DNA of 64,000 nucleotides from Dendrolimus kikuchii (taxonomy: Eukaryota > Arthropoda > Insecta > Lepidoptera > Lasiocampidae), in the NCBI GenBank assembly GCA_019925095.2, contig CM034394.1, positions 24,724,272-24,788,271 on the forward strand, read 5' to 3'. Of this stretch, positions 44,100-54,920 are shown one piece after another. Position 1 is the stretch's first letter. Each line of letters begins with the position of its first letter. Made by a program: the position numbers and the translations under genes. Below the pieces are notes generated by a model. It ran no database searches. It saw only the letters and a program-made list of their open reading frames with translations, and was not told where the DNA came from.

Positions 44100-44620
44100 A
44101 ATTACACAACAATATCATCCGTCGGGCTCTTGTCACCGCCGGGGTACCTTCTATTTTGGAACCAAACGGCTTGTGCCGCGACGATGGCAGGAGACCGGAT
44201 GGGATGACGCTGATTCCCTGGAAGATGGGCCGCCCCTTAGTGTGCTAGTGTGCTACTTGCGTTGACGGTTCTGCTGCAGCCGAACACGAGGCCCTCAAGC
44301 GCCGCAAATATGCCGCCATTGGAAATGGTTACACATTTATGGCATTTGGGGTGGAAACTTTGGGTCCGTGGGGTCCTAACGCTCTAAAGGTCTACCGTGA
44401 CGTCGCCAAACGTTTAGTAGACGTCACACGCGACCAGAAGGCTGGCGTCTATTTCGCTCAAAGATTAAGCATTGCCATACAACGTGGCAATGCCGCCAGC
44501 CTTCTCCCCACGTTTCCAGTAAGTGACAGTGGCTTAGGACCAATCACTTATCTTTAGATATTTTCCCCATTTTTATTCAGTTTTAGTTTTTATATTGTAT
44601 AGTTTGTAGTTTATTTTTAA
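44100..44620 (+). pseudogene. LINE C-terminal fragment (ETLGPWG family), best copy
   Basis: In order: [40 protein letters not shown], a frameshift, CVDGSAAAEHEALKRRKYAA, then the open frame 44339-44557 (FGVETLGPWGPNALKVYRDV ... IAIQRGNAASLLPTFPVSDS) ending at a natural stop. It gives the fullest view of this protein tail in the window. A short non-catalytic C-terminal region of a non-LTR polyprotein; the clade is uncertain. Confidence 0.8.
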
Positions 44621-44930
44621 GTTTATATTTATTTGGATAACAATTAGTTGATCCATTACTTATAATAATTTATACAATATTAATGTCATGTCAAAACTAG
44701 CAGCAGAGGTGAGGAATTGTTATTATCGTTCAAGTGTTTAGTTCTGATTTGATAATAAAAGCGGAGTTCTGCTATTCATTATGGTCTGGATTTGGCCTTA
44801 GAGTGGTCCGCTGCCTTTTACCTATAACAATTTATAATCGCTCTGAGCACAGACAGGTTTTCTCAGAAAACAGAACATTGTACAGTCGTCTAACAGGCCT
44901 AAATAAACAGGGCTACTTAAGTAGTCATAT

Positions 44931-45164
44931 TTTTTTTTATTGCAGGAGATCAGCAGACAGGCAGACGGCCCACTTGATGGAAAGCGGTTACCATCGCCTA
45001 TGGACATTTGCAACACCAAAGTTGCTACAAATGCGCAGCTGCTCTCTTAAGGGAAACTGGAACCTGGTCACTAATGCCGGAACACAACTCAAGGTTGTTA
45101 TGGCGACATACTTTAGACCAGTGGTGGTAGCCATCCAGTCGGGCGAATGCCCTACCACCTGGCA
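44931..45164 (-). mobile_element. LINE-tailed SINE, short form
   Basis: Minus strand; its 5' end (TTTTGCCAGGTGGTAGGGCA) is the fixed start of the short form, its 3' A-tail is at 44931-44940. Confidence 0.87.
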
Positions 45165-45721
45165 AAATCTTGACTTGTTATTGGTTCCTACATGTTACCA
45201 TTTGACATTTAGCATCACACAGAGCGTCTGTTGTTTTCTTGTGCTATAAATATCTGAAAAAAACTCCAAACAGCCCAAGCGTCGCATATGAGTATTTGAT
45301 CTAATAACCAAAACGAATGATCCATCAACAATAAAAGATGATTACAGGGCACCCCCAAGGTCCCTGCCACCCGTCGGAAGCGCGTTACTCGCGTAGGGGA
45401 GCTGTTCAACGGATGTGACGCACACAGGTGCAAATTATTTCACTTTGCTACATATGTGATAGGTACTACAGCGTCAATTGACGTTGTGCTCAAGGCTTGT
45501 AACCGGTTTAAAATCATCCAGTTTTAATCGGTTATAACCGGTTTTAGTCAAATATTTCGTAAACCTTAAAAAGAGTCATGTAAACAATAACCGGTTGTAA
45601 CCGGTAACAAAATGCAATAACCGGTTTATTCTGCGAGAATTAATTTACCTATATCGTCGGCGTTACTGCAGGACCTTTTGTTGATTGTGATATATGTATG
45701 TATGCATATATGTTATGTGAA

Positions 45722-46200
45722 TGGGGTCCATCGGCAAAGAGTTTCTTCAAAGAAATCCGTGCAGGAACGGAGAAAGAATACAATTTCCTGCGGCCAGGCG
45801 GCCTGTCGTCAGGGGCGAGAAAACAACCCACAGCCAAGTGGTAGGGTATTTACTCGACTGGATGGCGACCACCCCTGGTCTAGAGTATTCCGCCATAACA
45901 ACCTTGTGTTGTGTTCCGGCATTAGTGACCAGGTTCCAGTCTCCCTTAAGAGAGCAGCAGCGCATTTGTAGCACCTTTGGTGTTGCAAATGTCCATAGGC
46001 GACGGTAACCACTTTCCATCAAGTGGGCCGTCTGCCTGTTTGCTGAACTCCTGCAATATAAAAAAAAATTGCAAGAAACTCTTTGATGCTACCCGTGATT
46101 GGAAGGCTGGTTCATATGCAGCCTATGGCAATGCAGCCAGCCTTCTGGGCAGGCTCCCATCTGGCAGCGATTTGTTACACAGTCTATAATCGCTTGTACC
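45722..46200 (+). pseudogene. LINE C-terminal fragment (ETLGPWG family), split by SINE
   Basis: GGTCCATCGGCAAAGAGTTT (45726-45745) reads GPSAKSF, continuing FKEI before the SINE; after it comes KKLFDATRDWKAGSYAAYGN and AASLLGRLPSGSDL. Joined, it follows the tail alignment with a small deletion over the QRISIAIQRG segment. It lies wholly inside the hAT-like element. Confidence 0.75.
45756..46068 (+). mobile_element. LINE-tailed SINE, long form, complete
   Basis: Complete plus-strand copy from TCCGTGCAGGAACGGAGAAA to CTGCAATATAAAAAAAAATT, inserted in the LINE fragment. Frames on both strands here are shadows of the repeat. Confidence 0.9.
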
Positions 46201-46865
46201 ATTTATAACTTAGTTTATTTTTAGTTTTTAATAGTATTTTTTAATTATTAGGTCATGTTCACATTTGTGTATCAATTTACGTCATATTGTTTAGACAATC
46301 TATTTTTTAGTTAAAATTAAATTGTGCATGTAATAATTAACAATTGTGACACAAACAATAGTTTAAATAAATGTAGTAACAAGGTCCGCACTGACTCCGA
46401 CGATATGACAACTATTTCTGTTATAAAGATGTGTTTCTCTGCGACTAAAAGCTTATTGTACATGGCTGTGATTTCAAGCTGTGCGGCAAAAACGGTTTAA
46501 AACCGGTTTAATCAACCACACCTATTTACCTAAGTTTTCTTATCTTATCTCTATCTATTATTTCTTATCTATAATACTCGATGCACATATTTAAAAATCA
46601 AACACACACACACAGACGCGCGCGCACACGTGCAAATATATATTTTTTCCTTGTAACAGATATATAAATTTCTGGTAGCAGTTGTTTGTCATAACCTGAA
46701 GGGTGGAATCTTCTAATAAAATTATTTCATACTTACAAGAAGATTCCCACCACCAATGTATTCTAAAGTTAAGGCAGAAACTTCAATAAATAATTATTAT
46801 TATTATTATCAACTACTGTTTAACTAATGTTTAAATTAGAACAAAACTGAAAAGATTGTCTTTTA
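46200..46865. other. hAT interior, no gene seen
   Basis: AT-rich. ACACACACACACAGACGCGCGCGCA (two runs) around 46603-46626 is a short microsatellite; (TTA)n at 46790-46809 follows AATAAATAAT like an old retroposon tail. Confidence 0.5.
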
Positions 46866-46869
46866 TGCT

Positions 46870-47166
46870 ACAACTCCATTAATTCTTCAAAAAAGTAATT
46901 CTGTAACATACTTCTGTACAAAACTTATAAAAAAAGGATTTGAGATATAAATAGAATATGAAATATAAAGAAAAACAATATTTAGCTAGACGTGTTGCTG
47001 GGGAGTTTCTTGCCGCTTCTTCTCCTTTACAGCATCAACACGTTGCGAAGCGGTGTACATAGAATAGGAAGTAAAAAATAAATTTTAACTTACATGTATG
47101 ACCTTCAAAAAGTGTTCTCCAGTGGAACTTATTTTGAATAAACTCTTTTGAATTTGAATTTGAATA
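46870..47166 (+). repeat. Dispersed repeat, LINE/PLE-like 3' end, copy 2
   Basis: Same orientation and nearly the same sequence as 2457-2750 (CTTCTGTACAAAACTTATAA, GAGTTTCTTGCCGCTTCTTC, ACACGTTGCGAAGCGGTG), ending TTTGAATTTGAATTTGAATA. Sits inside the hAT-like element near its right end. Confidence 0.78.
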
Positions 47167-47577
47167 TGTACTTAGGCTATAACCGGGTCGACTATTTTAA
47201 CCAGTTTCCAAGCCCTGGTTATGCTATGTAATCGGGACCTTGCAATTCAATTAATATTTTATTTGTTATATTTTCTCAGTAGGTATAACATATGTCTTAT
47301 ACCTAACCGGAAACAATAATTGATTGATGTCATATACGTTTCTAATTGTAAAAAAAAAGTCTTATAATAAAAAAGTTTACGTATGAAAGTTTGTATGAAT
47401 CAAAATGATTTTTATGTAACATTCGTAATACTATTGCTGAAATTCGTAGAATACAGATTTATCTTATGTACAAATGTGGTGAAAATGCGTAAGAAAGATA
47501 ATAAACTCTTTTTAAGTACGACCTTAAATGAATGAATGAATGAAAACTTTATTGTTTTCCACAATTTTTTTATGGCC

Positions 47578-47831
47578 TCGTTCAGCAGGCAGTCAGACGG
47601 CCTACATGATGGAAAGTGGTTACCATCGTCTGTGGACTGGTGCGACATTGGAACCCGGCCATTAATGGTGGAACATAATTCAAGGTTTTTATGGCGGCAT
47701 ACTCTAGATCAGGGATGGTAGCCATCAAGACGGGCAAATACTCTACCACCTAGCTATGGGTTGTTTTGTCGCCTCTTACCACAGGCTGCCCGGCCGCAGG
47801 AAATCGTATTTTTTCTCCATTCCCGCACCGA
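47578..47831 (-). mobile_element. LINE-tailed SINE, long form, internally deleted
   Basis: Minus strand: head with CGGTGCGGGAATGGAGAAAA, GGGCAGCCTGTGGTAAGAGG and a shortened middle, and tail CAGACGATGGTAACCACT. No long A-tail. Confidence 0.75.
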
Positions 47832-47834
47832 TAA

Positions 47835-48600
47835 AACTTAAACCTAGACAATTAATATAGATACATTATCATTTAGTTTTCATCTAAATTTTGTCATTTA
47901 TTTTGGAATCGAACAAACTGACCAACACAGATAATTGTGAATAAAAACCAGGATTTCGATTTTAAACAATATTTATATTGAAAGAATCCATGTACAGGTG
48001 AAATTTTCAAGTGGGCTTTCAGGGCCTTCAGGGCCAAATTCAAAATTATGCTACATAGCGAACAACATTCAAAGGAGTCTCGAGGCCGATTTTGACGAGT
48101 AAACGGCAAACCAAGGGAAAAGGGTTGTTTTTGAACACAATGTTTATTTTCCACACATTAATTGAACCTCACCTCATTTTATTCAACATGGAAATTATGA
48201 AAATTATGCTATTTTAATGGGCATCTATAAATTAATATTCGAAACGCACGCTATTTTATGCCAATGAGTAAACATTGATTGCGTTCAAATGAGGTGCGGT
48301 CAAATTACCGGCGCAATTTGATGTTTAATTAATGTATGAAAAATAGAACATTTTGTTTAAAAACAAGCCTTTCCATAGGTCTGCCGTTTGTTATTCATTC
48401 GCAAAAATTGACAAACTAGACTATGATTTGGTATAATACAAAATGAGTTTATTTTTTCAAAATCATCCGATTCGATTCCTGACAAGGGCAACTGATTTTT
48501 CAAAAATGTAATGACACCACTTTACTTATTGTTAAAATCAGCCTGGCGGCTCCTTTGAGTGCTTTTCACTATTTGGGATAGTTTAGAATTTGGCCCTGAA
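47835..48600. other. No gene seen
   Basis: AT-rich. The minus-strand frame 47894-48154 and plus frame 48559-48828 have no domain signature. GAATTTGGCCCTGAAGACC at 48586-48604 mirrors the GGCCTTCAGGGCCAAATTC at 48022-48040, so 48022-48604 could be an element with inverted ends. Confidence 0.4.
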
Positions 48601-48617
48601 GACCGATTTGAAAACTT

Positions 48618-48945
48618 CATTCTGTATATAAAACAAAGTCGGTTTAGCTACACCATTTATAACGCAAAAACGACTGGACCGATTTTTAAAATTTTCACCT
48701 CTACCCCAAATAGCAGGATAGCTATGACATATATCAATATTATTTGCATTTTTTTTAATAAATTAGGTTTGGAACTCCGCTTTCTTCCGCAATTGACAGC
48801 TCACGTCACACACGCTTATCGTAACTAGCGGTTCCGGCAGACGTCCTGCCCTGAAAAAAAAATTAAAACTCGATTCCAGCGCCACCTAGCGGGTCTAATT
48901 GTAACTCTAAACCATCCGCAGACCCACTCAAACACATTTTTTTTA
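48618..48945. mobile_element. Helitron-like pieces facing each other
   Basis: Plus-strand 5'-type piece (TATATAAAACAAAGTCGG, CGACTGGACCGATTTTTAAA, 48622-48740), then a minus-strand 3'-type piece (CTAGCGGTTCCGGCAGACGT, CAGCGCCACCTAGCGGG, 48825-48940), which begins at the reverse CTAG terminus. Noncoding. Confidence 0.5.
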
Positions 48946-48976
48946 CACCTTGGTTACATTATTGTATTATTGACAT

Positions 48977-49598
48977 GTTTGTATGTCTTTTGAGACCACG
49001 GGCCATAAAAATGGCCCGGTTTTTAGAAGGCTTGCGTGGGGCCATGGGAAGGCCAACACGTAGAGGCCCCGTGACAAATTTAATGTAAATGTGGCGTGAC
49101 ACTGACCGGCGATTATCCCTGTCTACAACATATAGTGATGCACCCAAGGACAAGCCCCGGCCAGTGTAGGACTACTGTGGGAAATGAGGACAAAAAGTAC
49201 CGGGCTATTGGGGTGAACTGCTAGTGGTACTAGGGGTCTGGGACTATGGGGACTATGGCCTCTGCCCGTCGCAATGTTCGGGGAACATGGAAAAATGGGC
49301 AGACGATGACTCGACACTCCCTGCATGGGCCCCAAAAAATGCCATAGAAGACTGGGGCAACATGGGTGCGAGTGTCTAAGGGGTGTAGAAGGTGGGCTGC
49401 AGGTTCATCGAAGCTACTTCTGACGTGTGCCATCTGTCACTTCCACCCTTGGAGCTTGAGTCTTAGCTCTAGCGATTTCCACTCCGTACCGGCCGATTAA
49501 GGCAAGCACGGAGGCGGGGGCCTTGCCTTAGCCCCCGGAGTCAGGTACGAGGTATCGCTATTCACCTAAGGCTTCGCCACAAAGCCCCCCTGCGGGTT
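48977..49598 (-). mobile_element. Unclassified structured element, copy 2
   Basis: 622 bases in reverse orientation relative to 39657-40283, flanked by TTGACAT (48970-48976 and 49599-49605). The hairpins at both ends are kept (CGGGCCATTTTTATGGCCCG; GGCTTTGTGGCGAAGCC). Short frames in the two copies do not agree, so it is probably noncoding. Confidence 0.8.
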
Positions 49599-49713
49599 TT
49601 GACATAATTATTAACATTACATAATATGGATGGGTCGGCTAACTATGGCACCCACACTAGAAAATGTTGAAGTTTTAGTAGGGATCCCTTATTTTTTGTA
49701 TTAATAAATATAA

Positions 49714-50518
49714 TCTATACTAATCTGGAATAATGTAGCATTCTAATGGTGAAAGAATTTTTGAAATCGGTCCAGTAGTTTTTGAGTTTATTCGTTATAG
49801 TTCGCGCCACGTAAAAAGCACGCTGGCTCTGAACCTGCGCAGTGAGCGTTTTATCGATCAAATTGGTGGTATGAAGGGGGCGAGACGGGAATTTCAGCCA
49901 ATTCCAAAGTACTAAGTAGCTAGTAAAGTACCTAATAAGATTCTACAATAAAAAAATTACGCATAAAGGATTACCCTAGTACTTTAGGATACGCCTGTAC
50001 ACCTGCGCAGACACATCCCCTCCACTACCGCCCAGCGTTCTTTTTACATGGCGGGACCTATACAAACATACAAAAATACTAATCTTTCCCCTTTAATTAA
50101 ATTATTTATCTCTTCTTTCTTTCTATTTATAATATTACATACATACATACATACATAACTTCACGCCAGTTCCCTTGCGGGGTAGGCACGAACAACAGAG
50201 TGCCATTTAGGCTTATTCTTACACACCTCACTTGCCTCTTTGACATTCATAACTCTTGTCATGCAAGCTCGTCTGTTCTTAAGGCTCCTGACATCACCTT
50301 CTGCTAGTACACGATCAATTTGATCATGGAAGGTGTGTCGTGGCCTTCCACGACTTCTGCATCCATCCACTTTTGCATTGTATATCTGTTTAGTCATTCT
50401 TTCATCATGCATTCTTTCCACATGCCCGAACCACCGGAGCATTCCTTTCCTTACCTTCACCCCGACACTCTCTTTCAGACCAACTCTCTTTCTTACTTAT
50501 TTATAATATTAGTATAGA
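49714..50518. mobile_element. Foldback of two Helitron-type 5' ends, with RTE insertion
   Basis: The left end TCTATACTAATCTGGAATAA (plus) and the right end TCTATACTAATATTATAAAT (minus, from 50518) point outward. Inside, CCACGTAAAAAGCACGCTGG (49807-49826) mirrors CCAGCGTTCTTTTTACATGG (50032-50051). The RTE copy interrupts the right arm. Confidence 0.6.
50144..50498 (-). mobile_element. RTE 3' fragment with target duplication
   Basis: Minus-strand 99-codon uninterrupted frame from KVRKGMLRWFGHVERM to YPARELA. TATTTATAATATTA flanks it at both sides (50130-50143 and 50499-50512). Confidence 0.92.
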
Positions 50519-50574
50519 TAATTGATGTCCACTGCAAATCAGAGACGTACTAGAATGTCTTAGATTCACAATTA

Positions 50575-50626
50575 GACTTGGTAGGTGGCACTGACAGGAA
50601 AACGTCTACCGGGACCGCTAGTTGAA
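50575..50626 (+). mobile_element. Helitron-like 3' end scrap
   Basis: GTAGGTGGCACTGACAGGAA, AACGTCTACCGGGACCGCTAG then T, the CTAG|T end of the family at 32.2 and 48.8 kb. Confidence 0.55.
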
Positions 50627-50629
50627 GAA

Positions 50630-51050
50630 ACTTATAAAATATCCTACATCGGAGTCCTATAATAATAATTTTCAACAAATAAAAACATGTAAATAAACTC
50701 GACTGACAATGCAATCGGTTTTGCTTCACCATATTTGGTGAAACGTCTGGCTCCACCATTCTCCATTGTAATAAGTAACTTAATCTTGTATACGAAACTC
50801 CAATGTAATTTAAACCTTAATCCGTTAACATGAAGCAGATATTTGAATTTACGCAATTTCAAAAGCGCCTACGCAGCTTATTCAGAATATCGTTGGAAAT
50901 ATTTTTAGCGCCACACACAAATGCGACTACTTTTGTATATTTTATTTTATGTATTTATACATAGATTAAGGAATTCAATTGACTGAGAGGACTTTATTTG
51001 TACTAAAAAGTAGGATGTATCTTAAGCCTTTGGCCCATTAATAATTTTGA
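50630..51050. other. No gene seen
   Basis: AT-rich; nothing recognised. Confidence 0.45.
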
Positions 51051-51059
51051 TACATATAT

Positions 51060-51060
51060 A

Positions 51061-51151
<91 letters not shown>
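51060..51151. repeat. (TC)n(TA)n(GA)n symmetric microsatellite
   Basis: About 20 bases of TC, about 46 of TA and about 25 of GA, so the whole tract is its own reverse complement and can extrude as a cruciform. Confidence 0.97.
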
Positions 51152-51490
51152 CACCAAAATATATAAATACAAAAACAGACCCAACCTAAATCAAATAAAT
51201 TTGAATCAGCCGATGTAGGTGGTGCAGGAAAAAGGCAATAGATACATAAATACTCAAACTAATTTAAGAAATAAATATACAAATACAAACATATATACAT
51301 AGTCATATATATACACATATACCTATACAATAATATATTTCAAAATACATAAGTTATTATAATAAATTTAGCTATTTGTGGACAAATTGATATTGTCTCA
51401 TTGTAGTAAATTTCTTGTCGATTGCTTGAATGATGTTACTGAAGATGGTAAAAGTAGATGAAGTGAAAGGCGTGTCCATAGCAAATGGAG
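51152..51490. other. No gene seen
   Basis: AT-rich with ATAC/ATAT-rich words. Nothing recognised. Confidence 0.45.
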
Positions 51491-51494
51491 GTCC

Positions 51495-51572
51495 ATCGGC
51501 GTCTGTGCTTGAGTAGGCTAAGCCTTTGGTAGTCTAACCCTGAGGCTCTGAGTTCAATTCTTGGTATGGTAA
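51495..51572 (+). repeat. tRNA-derived SINE head
   Basis: CGGCGTCTGTGCTTGAGTAGG and GAGTTCAATTCTTGG form box A-like and box B-like segments at tRNA spacing. It ends about 30 bases before the start of the LINE-tailed SINE. Confidence 0.55.
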
Positions 51573-51598
51573 GTTTCGTATCCGAGCTCTCCGTTATT

Positions 51599-51833
51599 TG
51601 CCAGGTGGTAGGGCATTTGCCCGACTCGGTGGCTGCCACCCCTGGTCTAAAGTATGTCGCCATAACAACCTTGAGTTGTGTTCCGGCATTAGTGACCAGG
51701 TTCCAGTCTCCCTTAAGAGAGCAGCAGCGCATTTGTAACACCTTTGGTGTTGCAAATGACCATAGGCGATGGTAACCGCTTTCCATCAAGCGGGGTGATG
51801 TCTGCCTGTCTGCTGAACTCCTGCAATAAAAAA
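51599..51833 (+). mobile_element. LINE-tailed SINE, short form
   Basis: Starts TTTGCCAGGTGGTAGGGC and ends CTCCTGCAATAAAAAAAACC. Good match to 11694-11922. Confidence 0.87.
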
Positions 51834-51839
51834 AACCTG

Positions 51840-52820
51840 CCCGTAAAACTTCAAGTTAAAATATTGTTGCGATTCGTTTTGCCACTTGTCCGTTGAAGTT
51901 TCACTTTTACTATGCGCCCCAGCACACATTTCGATTTTTGGCAGGTTTACTGCAAATTATGATTTGGTTAGGTTAGGTACATTTTAATGAATGCATTTTT
52001 TATTTTATCAAACAAAAAAACTGAATTCGATCCGAAACCAAAAAACGTATCCATAGTCCACTCTAAAATTATGCCGCCTCTCACCACGTCCGGTCTAAAT
52101 TTATGCCGCTCCTCCATGCGGCCGTAACGCTTTTTCGTGACAGAAAAATCTTAAGACCCCCCGTGTTTAGGCCAATTATTTCAATTGGTCATTTCTTTGT
52201 TTATATCACCGCCCCAATATTATAATAAGTCGAAAATCCTACACGAGCGCGCGCGCATGGCGACCCGCTCCGCAGCCATATCTATATGTGCTAATTTTTA
52301 ATAATTTAAACCGCCATTTGTGTGTGACAAAAAAGACTATTTTATATCACCGTGTGCAATCAATCGAACCTCGACGACCGCTGCCAGACGTCTCCAGGCT
52401 TGCCCAATTGGGAGAAGTGCAGTTTCGGGAGGTTAAGGTTAGTGACCAGATTTTCCTTCCCATATGATCAATCGGATGCAACGATTGATCTGATTGTCCT
52501 GCCGTCCACTGTTCTTGAGTTATATTATCGAAGGCCGCACCAGTCCAGGAGGTAGGGCAATTTATTATACAACCGCCGCCACGTGGTGTGCTAGAGGGGA
52601 GGTGTGGAAGGACTTCAAAATTTACCCTTGGCACCACCACCCCGTCTATATAAAAGTTTCACTTCTAAAAGAGATGGCTGCAGGTTCACTGAGACTACTT
52701 CCGCGTCATTCCATTAATTATTATTGATCTTGACTCATACTATATTTGTCTTTAATTATTAAGACAGTCCGGAAAGAACATCTTAACTGAGATTGTTCTT
52801 AATTAATAGATTAGACATAC
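51840..52820. other. No gene seen
   Basis: Mixed sequence. 52050-52300 is GC-richer with CGAGCGCGCGCGCATGGCGA. The minus-strand frame 52347-52640 is unsupported. GGCTGCAGGTTCACTGAGAC then TACTTCCGCG at 52677-52706 resembles a piece of the unclassified 0.62-kb element, minus orientation. Confidence 0.45.
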
Positions 52821-53320
52821 TTCTCTATATATAAAACCCAACGAGGAAAAACAAACAGACACATGAATGTAGCTCGTGCCATAATGGACAGATAAAATCC
52901 CCTTCTCCGATTAAAATAATCTTTTCTACAGCTATTTTTGGTTTTATTCTTTGCTCTCTTAGTTCGTTTTACTATTTTCTATTTGGATTTATTATACGGT
53001 ATTGTGTTTACATCAATATTATTAATGTTGATATTATAATGGATTAACTAAATTGAATCAATTTGGTTGAAAGGTACTCGGCTGAACATGATGCTATTCG
53101 ACGACATTGAATCATTCAAGTTTATGGTTATATGGATGCTGCTGTTGAATGAAAATAAGTAAATGAGAAAATTTCACAGCAAGAAAAGAGATTTAGTTAG
53201 TTAGATGATGACAGTATTATAGTAGAAAGAAAGAAAGAAAAACTTTATTTGAAAAAATAGCGACGTAATTACGTTCTTCATACACAGAGCCTATTTTGAG
53301 AATTAGTGTGCCGCATTTTC
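52821..53320. other. AT-rich, no gene seen
   Basis: TCTCTATATATAAAACCCAAC at 52822-52842 looks like the start of a transposon, but no matching end is seen. GAAAGAAAGAAAGAAA lies at 53226-53241. Confidence 0.4.
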
Positions 53321-53322
53321 AG

Positions 53323-53403
53323 CAAAAAGGTTTGCACTCAGCATATTTCTGTGCCGGAATTATATCCGACACAACGCTGATTTTCAGTGCAAACCTTCCT
53401 TTT
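53323..53403. repeat. Short palindromic element, 80 bp
   Basis: AAGGTTTGCACTCAGCATAT ... and ...GCTGATTTTCAGTGCAAACCTT are inverted, with CCGGAATTATATCCG at the centre. A minimal MITE or its solo end. Confidence 0.65.
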
Positions 53404-53460
53404 GGCGTAAGACCAAAACGACCCAATTTGTTTAAATAATAAATACTAATAATAATTACA

Positions 53461-53632
53461 TGCATACATACATAACTTCACGCCAGTTCCCTTGCGGGGT
53501 AGGCACGAACAGAGCGCCATTTAGGCCTATTCTTACACACCTCACTTGCTTCTTTGACATTCATAACTCTTGTCATGCACGCTCGTCTGTTCTTAAGGCT
53601 CCTGACCTCACCTTCTGCTAGTACACGATCAA
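53461..53632 (-). mobile_element. RTE 3' fragment
   Basis: Minus strand, from DRVLAEGEVRSLKNRRACM to YPARELA, with a 3-base loss that keeps the frame (KWRSVRAYP). Reverse tail CATACATACATAA at the left. Confidence 0.85.
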
Positions 53633-53639
53633 ATAAATA

Positions 53640-54010
53640 AAATTTAATAAAAGCAACAATTAAATACTTTGTTACTTCAAAATTAAAATAAAACACTCGT
53701 GTAACAACTTGTATCGAATCATCTATTTGAATACAGTAGAATGGCGGTATATTCGCATCTATCTAATAAAATTAAAGTGTCAATTATGTATTGAAAATGA
53801 ATTTCAAAATTTAAGTGACTCTTGAAACTGGAGCTATAAGATGTCCAATTATAAATACCCGTTTTTAGAATATTACAGACGGACTAATAGTAATCTGTTT
53901 GACAATTTGTCTCAAATAGACCCTTAAATGCTTCAAAAGATTGCGATGGAAATTTTAAAGACTACAGCAATGTTATTTCTGTTCGATCAATTCTTTTGAA
54001 AATTATAGCT
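53640..54010. other. No gene seen
   Basis: AT-rich; nothing recognised. Confidence 0.45.
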
Positions 54011-54014
54011 TTAT

Positions 54015-54920
54015 GGGCTTACTTATTAATGCCTCTTGAATAGGCAATTGTTTAACAAGTGCTTAGTAAAAATCTGACCTATAAACGTCTCTTGAAAATG
54101 AGGTGAGTAACTATTAACTGTCAAAACAACGCTGAGATGAAGTTTAAGCAATGGCTAAGAGTTAAGATGGCGGTTTTTATTTGAGCCAGCTGATCATCAC
54201 CAACAGGCTATCAAAAATCAGAAATACTGAACGTCAGCTGTCAAAAGTACAGATTCAAATTCATAAGTCGTAATTTTGACAACAATATTTGTTATAAGTT
54301 ATTCTTATCATCATCTATCATCTCCTTAAGCAATAACTAAAATTATTTTGGAAGTGGTGGTAGACTCACGGCATCCAATAAATAACCTGTAAGATCCCAT
54401 TTTGAAACAATGACAATCATTTTCATTATTTTATTTACAACTTTATTTATCCGTGCAGAAACGGGGAAAGAATACAATTTCCTGTGGCCGGGTGGCCTGT
54501 CGTAAGAGGCGACTTAACAACCCACAGCCAGGTGGTAGGGCATTTGCCCGACTGGATGGCTACCACCCCTGGTCTAAAGTATGTCGCCATAACAACCTTG
54601 AGTTGTGTTCCGGCATTAGTGACCAGGTTCCAGTTTCCCTTAAGAGAGCAGCAGCGCATTTGTAGCAACTTTGCTGATGCAAATGTCCATAGACGATGGT
54701 AACCGCTTTCCATCAAGTGGGCCATCTGCCTGTCTGCTGATCTCCTGCAATAAAAAAACTTAAATTTACCACAGATATTTCTTTTATGTGTACGCCTCTT
54801 GATAAGCAACAGGTAACTCAACTTTATAAGTGACAAAACGATAATATTTTATTGAGAATTTAAGAGCTTCTTAGCTAAGAGATAGTTAAACATAACTTAG
54901 TGAGACTTTTATAAGTAAGC
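54015..54920. mobile_element. MITE (CTTACTTAT family), interrupted by SINE
   Basis: GCTTACTTATTAATGCCTCT at the left and the inverse of GCTTACTTATAAAAGTCTCA at the right. The right part (AGCAACAGGTAACTCAACTT, TATAAGTGA, CTAAGAGATAGTTAA) matches the 37.76 kb copy. Longer than that copy even without the SINE. Confidence 0.6.
54450..54757 (+). mobile_element. LINE-tailed SINE, long form, complete
   Basis: From TCCGTGCAGAAACGGGGAAA to TCTCCTGCAATAAAAAAACT. Similar ACTTTATTTA and ACTTAAATTTA sequences at the two borders suggest the target duplication. Confidence 0.9.

Larger units (their letters stand above)
45491..47217. mobile_element. hAT-like nonautonomous element, 1727 bp, with nested insertions
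   Basis: Ends CAAGGCTTGTAACCGGTTTA (left) and the inverse of CAGGGCTTGGAAACTGGTTA (right), between GTTGTGCT (45483-45490) and GTTATGCT (47218-47225), an 8-bp duplication with one change, as expected of hAT elements. The left subterminal region has five or more AACCGGTT-type palindromes; ACCGGTTT recurs at about 46500. The interior holds a LINE fragment, a SINE and a repeat. No transposase is visible. Confidence 0.82.

Noticed and set aside
51965..51976. TTAGGTTAGG, the insect telomere repeat unit
   Set aside because: Only two units inside ordinary AT-rich sequence; chance is likely.
52347..52640. 97-codon minus frame in a GC-richer patch
   Set aside because: Composition differs from its surroundings, but no motif is recognised and a similar patch occurs on the other strand; insufficient to call.
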